A DNA stretch of 64,000 nucleotides from CAYQVO01 sp964421085 (GTDB lineage: Bacteria > Bdellovibrionota_C > UBA2361 > CAYQVO01): the NCBI GenBank assembly GCA_964421085.1, contig CAYQVO010000002.1, positions 124,001 to 188,000 on the forward strand. Reading direction: 5' to 3'. The position numbers were made by a program, and so were the translations under genes. Position 1 is the stretch's first letter. Every line of letters begins with the position of its first letter. The notes below the pieces were generated by a model, which saw nothing but the letters and a program-made list of their open reading frames with translations, was not told the DNA's origin and ran no database searches. Positions 25,960-34,637 of the stretch are shown here, one piece after another.

Positions 25960-27468
25960 ATGGCTCGAATAATTGACGATATCTCCCGTACATTCAACGA
26001 ATTCCTCCTCCTCCCCGGGCTGACTAAAAAAGCGCATACGCCTTCTGCCGTCAGTCTGAGGACACCGCTCCAGCGCTTCAATAAAGACAATGGCCCCGGC
26101 GTCACGCTGAAAATCCCTCTTGTATCGGCCGCAATGCAGGCAGTGTCGGGGGATCAGCTTGCTGTGGCGCTGGCAAGGAAGGGAGGATGCGCGTTCATAT
26201 ACTGCTCTCAGCCCATTGAGCGTCAGGCTGAGATGGTCCGGCAGGTCAAAGAGCACAAGGCGGGTTTCGTAGAGTCGGATTCGAATCTTTCGCCAAAAGC
26301 AACGCTTCGCGATGCGCTTGCTCTCCGGCAGAAGACAGGGCATTCCACCATTGCAATTACAGCGGATGGCGGACTCCATTCGAAGCTTCTCGGGATTCTC
26401 ACAAGCAAAGACTTCTGGGAGTTCAAGGACGATCTCGACAGTCCGGTATCTGATTTTTACACCCCGCTTGAAAGGCTCGTCCTCGCCGAAGAAGGGGTGA
26501 CCCTGCAGGAAGCAACCGAAAAACTTTGGAAGTACAAGAAAGAGTGCCTGCCGGTTGTCGATAAGAAAGGTAATCTTAAAGCGCTGGTTTTCAGGCGTGA
26601 TTACTTTGATCACAAGTCGAATCCCGATGAACTCACCGACAGAGAAAAGAGGCTTTTTGTCGGAGCTGCTCTCAACACGGTCGACTACGCCGTGCGCGCA
26701 AAGGCCCTGATTGAAGCGGGCGTGGACTGCCTCTGCTTTGATTCATCGGACGGATACACGGAGTGGCAGGCTGACGCTGCGAAACACATAAGGAAGACCT
26801 GCGGAAACGATATTATTCTTGGCGGGGGTAACGTCGTAACTGCCGAAGCCTTCCGCTATCTTGTGGAGGAGGCGGAACTTGATTTCGTCAAAGTCGGCAT
26901 TGGCGGCGGTTCGATCTGCATAACCCGCGAGCAGAAAGGAATAGGCCGGGGCCAGGCATCGGCCCTCATTGATGTGGTCGAGGAACGGGACCGGTACTTT
27001 AAGGAGACCGGAACCTATATCCCGGTGTGCTCGGATGGCGCAATCAACAACGATACGCATATCATCATCGCCCTGGCTCTCGGCGCTGATTTCCTTATGA
27101 TGGGGAAATATTTCGCGATGGCTGAAGAAAGCCCGACAAAGAAGTTCGTTTACAAAGACAGGCTCTACAAACCGTACTGGGGTGAAGGAGCAAACCGCGC
27201 GCGGAACTGGCAGAGGTACAAACAGTCGGAGCGTCAGGATCTGATCTTCGAAGAGGGTGTCGATGCTTTCGTGCCATACGCAGGCCCTCTTGCACACAAG
27301 CTCGACATATCGCTTGCGAAGGTCAAGGCAACGATGTGCAATCTTGGCGTCCTGAACGTTCGTGAGCTTCATGAAAATGCCGTGCTGACCAGAGTTTCCG
27401 AACTTACGATTTCTGAGGGCGGTACATCCACAGTCGAGCAGCTGGACCGGATAGGTGAGCAGTCATAG
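25960..27468 (+). CDS. guaB: IMP dehydrogenase, Tritrichomonas-like type
   Basis: A 502-residue IMPDH oxidising IMP to XMP in guanine nucleotide synthesis. Parts in order: barrel start with IPLVSAAMQAVSG, a CBS-like insert (about 95-215; ILTSKDFW and CLPVVDKKGNLKALVFRRD), FDSSDGYTEWQ, then the active-site loop VGIGGGSICITREQKGIGRGQA with the catalytic Cys, VCSDGAINNDTHI, and the flap RARNWQRY carrying the catalytic Arg-Tyr. Ordinary bacterial IMPDH reads GIGPGSICTTR at the loop; GGGSICITREQKGIGRGQA and the flap match the T. foetus enzyme as I remember it, which is thought to derive from bacteria. Ends 14 bases inside maf. Confidence 0.95.
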   Translation: MARIIDDISRTFNEFLLLPGLTKKAHTPSAVSLRTPLQRFNKDNGPGVTLKIPLVSAAMQAVSGDQLAVALARKGGCAFIYCSQPIERQAEMVRQVKEHKAGFVESDSNLSPKATLRDALALRQKTGHSTIAITADGGLHSKLLGILTSKDFWEFKDDLDSPVSDFYTPLERLVLAEEGVTLQEATEKLWKYKKECLPVVDKKGNLKALVFRRDYFDHKSNPDELTDREKRLFVGAALNTVDYAVRAKALIEAGVDCLCFDSSDGYTEWQADAAKHIRKTCGNDIILGGGNVVTAEAFRYLVEEAELDFVKVGIGGGSICITREQKGIGRGQASALIDVVEERDRYFKETGTYIPVCSDGAINNDTHIIIALALGADFLMMGKYFAMAEESPTKKFVYKDRLYKPYWGEGANRARNWQRYKQSERQDLIFEEGVDAFVPYAGPLAHKLDISLAKVKATMCNLGVLNVRELHENAVLTRVSELTISEGGTSTVEQLDRIGEQS

Positions 27469-28083
27469 CATTTACAGAGCAGCGGGCGGGATTATCCTGG
27501 CTTCAGGCTCGCCCAGGCGGAAAGAACTCCTGTCGGATCTCGGTATCGATCTGAAAATAGAAGTTCCAGGCCACTCCGAGGAAGTTCTGGCGGGGGAAGC
27601 AGCAGCTGCGTATGCCGCAAGGGTTGCGAAAGAAAAAGCGGAGATCGTCGCGGCAAAATATCCTGACGCCTGGGTCATCGGCGCCGACACCACTGTCGTG
27701 CTTGGCGGTATCATTTATGGAAAGCCCGAGAGCCCTGCCGATGCAAAACGGATGCTTTTGGAACTGCAGGGAACTGTCCATCCGGTCGTAGTGGATTTGC
27801 AGTAATCAATAAAAGCCGGTCAATTGAGCATATCGAGGTGCACTCTACTGATGTTGAAATGCGCCGTGTGTCGGAAAAAGAAGCGGAAGCCTATGCTGCA
27901 TGCGGAGAGCCTGTGGACAAGGCAGGGGGTTACGCGATTCAGGAAAAGGGCGGCGCGTTTGTTTCAAGGATAAGCGGCTCCTTCAGCAATGTGATTGGAC
28001 TTGAACTTTCTGCGCTGGTGAAGGTTCTGCTTGACCTGGGGGCCATTACTCCGGCGCCTTCGGGCAACCGGCCGGAGAAATAG
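27455..28083 (+). pseudogene. maf: Maf-like nucleotide pyrophosphatase, one-base frameshift
   Basis: The first frame (GTG at 27455) has GGIILASGSPRRKELLSDLG, the Maf signature, and VIGADTTVVLGGIIYGKP, then ends early at 27805. From about 27788 a frame one base off continues properly: SGFAVINKSRS, HSTDVEMRRVSEKEAEAYAACGEPVDKAGGYAIQ and SGSFSNVIGLE, the conserved Maf second half. Joined, they give about 209 residues, the family size. A single missing base near GTCGTAGTGG (27785-27794) explains the break; sequencing or assembly error, true mutation, or frameshifting cannot be told apart here. The family hydrolyses modified or non-canonical NTPs. Confidence 0.85.
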
Positions 28084-28189
28084 CAGTAAATCGATCGAGA
28101 CATCGTCCGTAAAACTTCCATGCCGGATCGTATAAGGGGCAGCGAAATGTAATCTTTGAGCCCCGGTTATTGTTTATTTGGAGGTTGTT

Positions 28190-28603
28190 ATGGCTTTTCC
28201 TTTGCCAAATCCCGCGACGAAAATATCCGGAGCTCCTGGCGACTCGGCCGGCATTACCAACGTTGCCGGGGCCCGACTCCCCGGATTCTCTCAGAAAGTT
28301 CTGAACGCAATGCAGCGCCTGGACAAGAGACTTGATACGCTGCGGCAACAGGCGGCCGCAGGGCGCATAGAACCAGAATTGAAAGAAGAAGTGCTGATGG
28401 ATCTCGCTGCCGTTAAGCCCGCGCTGCAGAGGTCTCCAAGTGTCGACGCCCGCATAGACGCTTCATACAGAAGCCTCGATGCTCTCGCGTCGCCTCTCAG
28501 GGATCTGCCAAAGAACGGCCGCTACAAACCCGCTCAGATTGATCTGAAGACGATAACGCAGACAGCCGATGCTGATCTGGAACTTGTGCGGGGCTTCGTT
28601 TAA
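28190..28603 (+). CDS. Hypothetical protein
   Basis: A 137-residue protein from the ATG at 28190 after GGAGG with 5-base spacing. The first 35 residues are Pro/Gly/Ala-rich and probably flexible; the rest is helical (VLNAMQRLDKRLDTLRQQAAAG, DASYRSLDALASPLRDLP). There is no signal peptide, cysteine or known motif. It sits alone between maf and the binding-protein gene. No function can be suggested. Confidence 0.55.
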   Translation: MAFPLPNPATKISGAPGDSAGITNVAGARLPGFSQKVLNAMQRLDKRLDTLRQQAAAGRIEPELKEEVLMDLAAVKPALQRSPSVDARIDASYRSLDALASPLRDLPKNGRYKPAQIDLKTITQTADADLELVRGFV

Positions 28604-28690
28604 GCCTCACCAGGGCAGTCCTGTCTGAACGGCCTGCGATCTCGATATGGTTTGAATTCGACAGCAAGACAGTAATTCCCCTTTGATTTA

Positions 28691-28723
28691 TTTCATCCGC
28701 CGATATAGTGTCGGCGGATGAAA
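28691..28723. promoter_or_regulatory. 13-bp inverted repeat covering the start codon
   Basis: TTTCATCCGCCGA (28691-28703) and TCGGCGGATGAAA (28711-28723) are exact inverse copies around a 7-base centre TATAGTG. The right arm contains the ATG (28718-28720) and second codon of the binding-protein gene, and any ribosome site (GGCGG). It may fold as an RNA hairpin that hides the start, act as a DNA operator (TATAGT in the loop could be a -10), or both. Confidence 0.7.
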
Positions 28724-29794
28724 AATATCCTCATTCAGCTCTCAGCCATTTTTGCTGTTTTGACCACTGCGTATGCAGAGCCGCCCCGCCCGGTCATAGG
28801 TATTGTGGGTCCGCTATCAGGACAGCTTGCCTTTATGGGGGAAGGGATTCGGAAGGGGATGATGAGCAGTAAAGAACTCACTTCTTCATATTCTTTAATC
28901 TTTGAGGACAGCAAGGGGAGCGGTACCGATGCGGTGAGTGCCTTCAGGAAACTCGTTGATGTACAGCATCCTGCGCTGGTCCTGGTTGCAGGCGCCGGCG
29001 CTGAGCAGATATCACACATTGTGACATCTGTAGGTCCTCCTGTGGTTTTTACAATTGCATCCGCTTCTGGACTTGCGGATGCCGGTAAAGGCGCTTTCCG
29101 GTATTTCACTAACGCTGATGTGGATGCTCCTGTTCTTGCCGTCCATGCATTCAAAACGCGCGGGTTCAGGAAAATGGCGATAGTGAACCTTCAGGATCGT
29201 TTCTGCATTGATTACGCGCGCGTCTTTGCCGGACAGTTTGAAAAGGAAGGTGGAAAGATTGTCGCTCAGGAAACATTTAACCATGGGGACAATGACATCC
29301 GTGCGCAGCTTCTGCGTATCAAGAATGCTTCGCCGGATGCCTTGTATCTTGTGGGTCTCGACTTTCAGATTATCGGGCTTGCTGCCCAGGTAAGACAGCT
29401 TGGCCTGAAGCAGCCCCTGCTTGCCATTGGCACAATCGCAACGCGCGAGGCAATAGATAAAGCAGGCGGACTCTTTGAAGGAGTTGAAGTCACTGCATTC
29501 TGCACAGATGGCCCCGATCCTGAATTCGTAAAAACCTTCAAGGCGGCAAATAACGGCGCTGCTCCTGATTTTTTTGCTGAGCTTGGGGCAGACCTTGCAG
29601 AAATCGTTTTGAAAGCAAAAGGGAAGGATGCGAAATCATTTGCTGACGGACTTAGATCCCCCGGTTCAATGGATTTAAATGCAGGAAAAGTAACGGCTGA
29701 CCCGTCAGGAGAAATGATAATCCCGGCTTGTGTGAAGAAGATTACAGGAGGGAGAATGTTTAATCTTTCGACCGGAAAATACTCTGATTATTGA
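28718..29794 (+). CDS. Branched-chain amino acid-type periplasmic binding protein, orphan
   Basis: A 358-residue protein with a signal peptide (cleavage after TTAYA, about residue 20) and a Peripla_BP_6/LivK fold: IGIVGPLSGQLAFMGEGIRKGM, VLVAGAGAEQISHI, PPVVFTIASASG, FRYFTNADVDAP and IVNLQDRFCIDYARVFAGQFEKEGGKI. The family binds branched-chain amino acids, amides or other small ligands. No permease or ATPase gene is nearby, so the transporter partner, if any, is elsewhere. Its start codon is buried in a strong inverted repeat. Confidence 0.88.
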   Translation: MKNILIQLSAIFAVLTTAYAEPPRPVIGIVGPLSGQLAFMGEGIRKGMMSSKELTSSYSLIFEDSKGSGTDAVSAFRKLVDVQHPALVLVAGAGAEQISHIVTSVGPPVVFTIASASGLADAGKGAFRYFTNADVDAPVLAVHAFKTRGFRKMAIVNLQDRFCIDYARVFAGQFEKEGGKIVAQETFNHGDNDIRAQLLRIKNASPDALYLVGLDFQIIGLAAQVRQLGLKQPLLAIGTIATREAIDKAGGLFEGVEVTAFCTDGPDPEFVKTFKAANNGAAPDFFAELGADLAEIVLKAKGKDAKSFADGLRSPGSMDLNAGKVTADPSGEMIIPACVKKITGGRMFNLSTGKYSDY

Positions 29795-30304
29795 TCCGGA
29801 CTCCACCTCCATTTGATCTGCATTATGTTCGGCCTTTTAACCGGATGGACTGGTAATCCCGGCTTTCGCATTGTTGATGTGACGATAATGCCGGTCATCA
29901 GCATTCTGACAGTCGTGGGAATGAGGAGGCCTGGTCCTGCATCAGGGGTCGTCGCTTCCCGCATGTTCATTTCTTTTATCTCTCAGGGGGCCCGGACTTT
30001 TCTCTGCAGCGGGATTACCCTGCACTGCCATTCTGGGCGGCTGGCCCGGCAATCTGCTCCTTCAATCCGTCAGCCAAAGGGGATCTGTGACCTCAACTGT
30101 GTAAATGGCGAGCGGGCAAGGAACCCGCCCGAGATTCTCCGGTGCTCGGCCGGGGGGTTAAAAAGGGGGGTAAGCCTATGGAGCGTTCTCTGGTACGTTC
30201 AACTTATGAAACGGAAAAGGGACGCAAAGATGGACAACACTGACGAGATAATCAACACGACTGAAACAAATGCAGCAGAGCTTCTTTTGAACTTACACTG
30301 ACAT
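29795..30304. other. Region without a convincing gene
   Basis: About 510 bases. A 162-codon plus frame runs through it (29813-30301) but its translation is irregular and like no known protein. Only its last 23 codons, listed separately, have a plausible ribosome site. No terminator, tRNA or repeat was found. Confidence 0.5.
30230..30301 (+). CDS. Possible 23-residue peptide
   Basis: MDNTDEIINTTETNAAELLL plus NLH, starting at 30230 after AAGGGA with about 7-base spacing, ending four bases from the convergent stop at 30305. It is acidic then amphipathic. Nothing like it is known to me, and it may be chance. Confidence 0.2.
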   Translation: MDNTDEIINTTETNAAELLLNLH

Positions 30305-31492
30305 CTACTTACCAGGCGTCTTCTCTGCCGGTTGATCTGCTCCTCCCGGCAGATGAGGCGCAGAAGCTGCTGCCATAACCCCCACGGCAAACTGCTCAGG
30401 AGATAAATCATCCGCCTGCCCGAGTTCATCAAGAATAGCGCCGAATGCAAGAGTTGCTCTGTATCCAGCATGTACCTCGGGCGAATCTCCCTTCTTAATC
30501 GAATCAAAAGCCTTGATGACGTCTCCTTCTTCTATGAACCCCCTCCCTGCAGCTACCGCAATCCGGGCTGCCTCTGCGGAAAGCTCATGTGAGAATTCGC
30601 GGACAATCCGAGCCAGATCGTCTTTCTCATACATCTCTCCTGCTGTTACAAAATGATCATTGGGCCATCTGCCGTAGTAATCCACTGCGTCTGCAGCTGC
30701 TTCAGAAAATCCCTTGATACTTTCCACAGCAGCTGCTCCCGAATTCATTCCCTTGAGGGTCGGCATGCCATTACGGCTCGAGGTCACACCAATGAGAATC
30801 TGTTCTGGCCTGATTCTGTTGAGCTGCTGCTTCTGATCCATAGTCGCTATGGCAAAGCCATCAGTAAAGTATTCTCCCAGAATTGCCAGGTATTCGTCAG
30901 CTACTCCTGCCCTTGAAAGGTGCTCTTCGATAATTTTTCGGAAGTCATCCCGTGGGAAAAATGGCTCGCCTGCCTGCACTGATTTTATTGCCTCGACCCT
31001 CAAGCGCACAAACTCGGGGTCATCTGCAGCACTCTGATAGAAGGGCATGAGCTTTTCCTGCGTCTGTTTAATGAAAGCTTTAATAGTCGGGAAATCACAC
31101 CCTGTAGGGCTCTCAAAAGGAAGATGCGACAGACTGTCAAGAACAGCGAAAGCCTCTTCATATTCTCCGAGTACGCAGTACCCGGCAGAGGCTGACTTAA
31201 TGTCGCGAATCCGACCTTCGAGGGCTTCGAATATCCGATCAGGAGATTCGGTTTCTGAAAGAAACTGAAGCGCTTCTTCATATCTGTAAAACGACTGAGC
31301 AAGGAAACCATCCACAAGCGGTTTGAGTCCGCAATCACGCCTCCCTGTTACCCTGTGTCTATTACCAAGCAGCTCGCGCAGTTGATGAAGATCGGGAAGG
31401 CCTTTGCGCATTTCAGGAGGGATCTCCACTTCTCTCAGGACATCGACAAACGTCTCTGCTGCCCCAGCCGGACTCTCGTGTAAGGGATCCAT
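30305..31492 (-). CDS. Hypothetical protein, helical
   Basis: A 395-residue, mostly helical and acidic protein. The middle (about 65-150) has TPR-like periodicity (FYRYEEALQFLSETES, YCVLGEYEEAFAVLDSLSHLP). The C-terminus (about 350-395) is Ala/Pro/Gly-rich. No signal peptide, membrane helix or catalytic motif is visible, and I recognise no family. It starts 53 bases after the small gene at 31546 and may belong to the preA unit. Start at ATG 31492 has AGGAGGA upstream. Confidence 0.6.
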   Translation of the reverse strand: MDPLHESPAGAAETFVDVLREVEIPPEMRKGLPDLHQLRELLGNRHRVTGRRDCGLKPLVDGFLAQSFYRYEEALQFLSETESPDRIFEALEGRIRDIKSASAGYCVLGEYEEAFAVLDSLSHLPFESPTGCDFPTIKAFIKQTQEKLMPFYQSAADDPEFVRLRVEAIKSVQAGEPFFPRDDFRKIIEEHLSRAGVADEYLAILGEYFTDGFAIATMDQKQQLNRIRPEQILIGVTSSRNGMPTLKGMNSGAAAVESIKGFSEAAADAVDYYGRWPNDHFVTAGEMYEKDDLARIVREFSHELSAEAARIAVAAGRGFIEEGDVIKAFDSIKKGDSPEVHAGYRATLAFGAILDELGQADDLSPEQFAVGVMAAASAPHLPGGADQPAEKTPGK

Positions 31493-31545
31493 GCATCCTC
31501 CTTCTGCTCGTTTGATACGGACAAAGACTATTACAGGAGGGGCAG

Positions 31546-31866
31546 CTAAGCAAAAAGATAATTAAGCAGGGAAGATTCAAGGTGTAAACGGACAGGGCCT
31601 TCTAACGGCAGGTTCACAAACAATATTGAACCGCGATCTTCCATACGCAGGATCTGACATCTAAGGGTCTCAAAATGCCATTGAAGATTGTCTCGAATTA
31701 ATCTGAAGTGCTCAAAGATCTCCTGTTTAATTGATAACCTCCTCGGTGATTCCCGGATACGCGTTCCTGAACGCATGGAATATTTTCGAGAGAAGGATAA
31801 TGCGGCAGTTTCGAAAAATTTCGCCAATTCAATTAACTGCCGGCATTCACGAAGCGGCTTCTTCAT
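31546..31866 (-). CDS. Hypothetical protein coupled to preA-like gene
   Basis: A 106-residue basic, helical protein (RECRQLIELAKFFETAAL, IKQEIFEHFRLIRDNLQWHF). Its ATG overlaps the preA stop by four bases (ATGA), evidence for translation together. The end, ILFVNLPLEGPVRLHLESSL, is beta-like. No family recognised. It might be an accessory of the flavoprotein, but that is only context. Confidence 0.5.
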   Translation of the reverse strand: MKKPLRECRQLIELAKFFETAALSFSRKYSMRSGTRIRESPRRLSIKQEIFEHFRLIRDNLQWHFETLRCQILRMEDRGSILFVNLPLEGPVRLHLESSLLNYLFA

Positions 31867-33074
31867 TCGCCTGACAGCATGGTCATTTCGATTGCCCCCT
31901 GTGGGCAGACCAGACTGCAAAGCGAGCAGCCATCGCAAAGCTCATGGTCAAAGACTGCGCGCTTTCCCTCGAGCCTGACTGCACCGTAGCCGCCATCACT
32001 GCAGGAGCTTACACAGCGGCCGCATCCAATGCAGAGATCTTCCCGGGCGGGCCGGGGCCGGGATTTTGTTTTGCGATCAAGTTTCTTATGTGCGGTCAGT
32101 TTTGCGAGAGTGCGGCCGCGCATGCTGCCGACAGAGCCGATATTCTTTCGCTCCATGTATGAACGGAGTCCTCGAAGCATTGGCTGCACAATCGAAAATC
32201 CATCCCACATAACAGCGGTGCAAACTTGAACGACAGTAGCACCGACAAGTATATACTCTATTGCATCTTCAAAATTCGAAATGCCGCCGATTCCATGAAT
32301 CGGCAAATCCACCGCCGAAGCAATCTGCGATACGACCCGAAGACCGATCGGCTTGACCGCCGGACCGGAATATCCTCCATAAGTGGAGAATGAGGCAACA
32401 TCCGGAAGAGGGTTGAAGTTCTCAATATTCACACCCAGAAGGCATTGGACGGTATTGATGGCGGAAATTGCATCTGCTTTTCCTTCCGCAGCCGCTTTTG
32501 CAATATGCCCGATTTCAGTGACGTTAGGCGTGAGCTTGACTATCACAGGAATACCGGTTTGTTCCTTAACACCTTTTGTGATTTCGCGCACAAGATCCGC
32601 ATTCTGTCCAATTGCAGCTCCAATATGCTTTTCAGGCATTCCGTGAGGGCACGAAAAATTCAGCTCAAGAGCATCAGCACCGGCTTTTTCAAAAGTGAGC
32701 GCAATTCTCTGCCAGCTCGAAATCATTGGATCCGCCATTATGCTGGCAATCAGGATTTTCGAGGGGTAATGACGTTTCAGGGAACGGATTTCCTCTATCC
32801 AGTAAGAAGTGTTTCGTTTGCTCAAGAGCTCGATATTTTCAAAACCGATGAGGGAGTTTTTCCGGTTTTTCAATGCCGCGAATCTTGGGGAGAGGTCCTC
32901 TATCACCATGTCATCAGGCGTGATAGTCTTTGTCACAGCAGCTCCCCACCCGGCATCAAAGGCACGACGAATCATTTCTCCGCTTGCCGTGGGCGGACCT
33001 GAGGCGAGAACGAAAGGATTTTCAAAAGTCAAAGAACCGTGACGGACTGAAAGCAGATCATCGGGAGTTCCCAT
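31863..33074 (-). CDS. preA: PreA-type dihydroorotate dehydrogenase/dihydropyrimidine dehydrogenase, ferredoxin-like C-terminus
   Basis: A 403-residue protein from the ATG at 33074. An FMN TIM barrel (about 1-320) shows NPFVLASGPPTASGEMIRRAF, ALELNFSCPHGMPEKHIG, VKLTPNVTEIGHIA, AINTVQ and HGIGGISNFEDAIEYILVGATVVQVCTA. Two 4Fe-4S motifs follow: CIGCGRCVSSC and CDGCSLCSLVCP, as in bacterial PreA. The family reduces uracil/thymine or related substrates with NAD(P)H via PreT; no preT is here. At the place of the active-site Cys of mammalian enzyme (GLACGQ) this protein has GAAIGQ, so its reaction may differ. Residues upstream of 33074 in the open frame are not homologous. Confidence 0.85.
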   Translation of the reverse strand: MGTPDDLLSVRHGSLTFENPFVLASGPPTASGEMIRRAFDAGWGAAVTKTITPDDMVIEDLSPRFAALKNRKNSLIGFENIELLSKRNTSYWIEEIRSLKRHYPSKILIASIMADPMISSWQRIALTFEKAGADALELNFSCPHGMPEKHIGAAIGQNADLVREITKGVKEQTGIPVIVKLTPNVTEIGHIAKAAAEGKADAISAINTVQCLLGVNIENFNPLPDVASFSTYGGYSGPAVKPIGLRVVSQIASAVDLPIHGIGGISNFEDAIEYILVGATVVQVCTAVMWDGFSIVQPMLRGLRSYMERKNIGSVGSMRGRTLAKLTAHKKLDRKTKSRPRPAREDLCIGCGRCVSSCSDGGYGAVRLEGKRAVFDHELCDGCSLCSLVCPQGAIEMTMLSGE

Positions 33075-33453
33075 AGTGAATTGCCTTTTTCCTGAGAGTA
33101 TGCGGCGAAAGAGGGTCAGATAGAAAGAGAAATTCGAGCTTCTCGTTAGTAAACAATCGACATCACGACAGAAATCAAGCCGCCTTTTGACAACTCTGTT
33201 TTCGAGAATGACCTCCCCATGCACATTCCCGCCATCAGATCGCCCTTGATAGACCGACTGCCTGCACAACATTGTCGTATCCGTCTTCTCCTGCCCATGT
33301 TTCCGGGGGGAGGCCGGCCCTTCTTTAATGACTCAATGAAATCGGGGGAGGATCACTGAGCAACTTACCCCTTCCCCGGCAGGCGAGGAAGCCGCTGTTG
33401 TACTGAAATTGATGTCATTTGAGTTCCTTGCCGCCTTTGTATAATTTAATCTG
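33075..33453. other. Divergent intergenic region between preA and yggS
   Basis: About 380 bases with no coding pattern on either strand. The yggS promoter is at its right end. Nothing else identified. Confidence 0.5.
33440..33445 (+). promoter_or_regulatory. TATAAT box of yggS
   Basis: A perfect TATAAT at 33440-33445. A weak TTGAGT lies at 33419-33424, spacer only 15. Transcription would start near 33452, which supports the ATG at 33469 with AGGAA six bases before it as yggS start, rather than the ATG at 33454. Confidence 0.5.
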
Positions 33454-33468
33454 ATGGGCAGGAATTCG

Positions 33469-34173
33469 ATGAAGCAGAGACTATCGGCGATCGAAAAAAA
33501 GATCGCCGCAGCCCGAGCGCGCAGTCCCCGCTCTTCTCCAGTCGTCCGCCTTCTTGCCGTTTCAAAGCACCAGCCTGTGGAAAAAATGCGGTATCTCGAA
33601 AGCATCCTTCTGGAACGGGGCGACGTGCCGTATTTCGGGGAAAGTTACGTTCAGGAGCTTCGCGAGAAACGCCCCGTCATGGAACAGAGCCGGTTCCATC
33701 TGATTGGACGGCTCCAGAAAAACAAAGTCAGGGATGCCGTGCGTTATGCTGATCTCATTGAATCAGTCGATTCACTGGAGCTTGCCGCAAAAATCAATGA
33801 TGAGGCGCTGAAGCAGGGCAGAAAAATCGACATCTTTGTGGAGGTAAATATCTCCAACGATGAGCAGAAGGCCGGATTCGATCAGTCCCGGGCGGGAGAC
33901 TTTGTGGCAAAGATTGCCGCATCTTTCTCCTGTCTGAGTATAAAAGGTCTGATGACGGTGCTCATGCTTTACGGCGACGAGGAAGCCTCGAGAAGAGATT
34001 ATGCAATGCTTCGTGAGCTGCGTGACGGCCTTATGACCGACGGGCGTATGCGTGATGTGCTTAAAACCGATTCGCTTGAACTGAGCATGGGGATGTCGGA
34101 TGATTACGATGTCGCAGTTGAAGAAGGAGCAACTGAAGTGCGAATCGGCACCGCGCTTTTTGGGCCGAGATGA
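33469..34173 (+). CDS. yggS: YggS/PLPBP family pyridoxal phosphate-binding protein
   Basis: A 234-residue single-domain alanine-racemase-like barrel. The PLP lysine is in LLAVSKHQP; other conserved motifs are YFGESYVQE (for FGENYVQE), FHLIGRLQKNKV (HxIGxLQxNK), ESVDSLELA, VEVNISNDEQKAGF, GLMTVL, LSMGMSDDYDVAVEEGAT and RIGTALFG. It controls PLP homeostasis and lacks racemase activity. GEN is GES here, a mild change. Start at 33469 by ribosome site and promoter. Followed by yggT as in many bacteria. Confidence 0.95.
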   Translation: MKQRLSAIEKKIAAARARSPRSSPVVRLLAVSKHQPVEKMRYLESILLERGDVPYFGESYVQELREKRPVMEQSRFHLIGRLQKNKVRDAVRYADLIESVDSLELAAKINDEALKQGRKIDIFVEVNISNDEQKAGFDQSRAGDFVAKIAASFSCLSIKGLMTVLMLYGDEEASRRDYAMLRELRDGLMTDGRMRDVLKTDSLELSMGMSDDYDVAVEEGATEVRIGTALFGPR

Positions 34174-34203
34174 GAGGGATCTTTTGGTATCTGGAGCAAT
34201 CAT

Positions 34204-34530
34204 ATGTTAATCATCGGAAACTTCTTATTCGCCATTGCCATGGTCTTTCAAGTGATCTTCACTTTCCTGACATGGCTGATAGTCATCCAGGCCCTGCTCT
34301 CCTGGGTGAACCCGGATCCATACAATCCAATTGTCCGGATTCTTCACGCATCAACTGCTCCGATCTACCGATTCACGAGGAAAATCCTCCCCGGGACGGT
34401 ATACGGCCAGATAGACTTCAGCCCGATGATTGTGCTCGTCGCACTGATATTCCTCAGCTATTTTCTTCCGCAGCTTCTTATCGAATATGCGGGATGGTTC
34501 AAGGCTGGTTCTTTGCCGCCAAATCTGTAA
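34204..34530 (+). CDS. yggT: YggT family membrane protein
   Basis: A 108-residue protein with two YggT helices (about 5-28 and 72-92) and the conserved WVNPDPYNPIVRILHASTAPIYRFTRKILP stretch (here spanning about 35-64; cited in outline only). YggT proteins sit next to yggS and in Gram-positive bacteria near division genes; their job is membrane-related and not fully known. Starts 30 bases after yggS, so likely cotranscribed. Confidence 0.92.
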   Translation: MLIIGNFLFAIAMVFQVIFTFLTWLIVIQALLSWVNPDPYNPIVRILHASTAPIYRFTRKILPGTVYGQIDFSPMIVLVALIFLSYFLPQLLIEYAGWFKAGSLPPNL

Positions 34531-34637
34531 ACTTGACTAAAATCCCATTCGTGATTAGCTGGTTCCTTATTGAACAAATAAGAGGTTTGTGTTGCGCGCC
34601 TTGTGCAGCGTTTTTTGGAGGCAAAAAAGTAGTATAA

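Noticed and set aside
29813..30301. 162-codon plus frame after the binding-protein gene
   Set aside because: Composition and pattern unlike protein; no ribosome site at its start. Only the last 23 codons were kept as a weak candidate.
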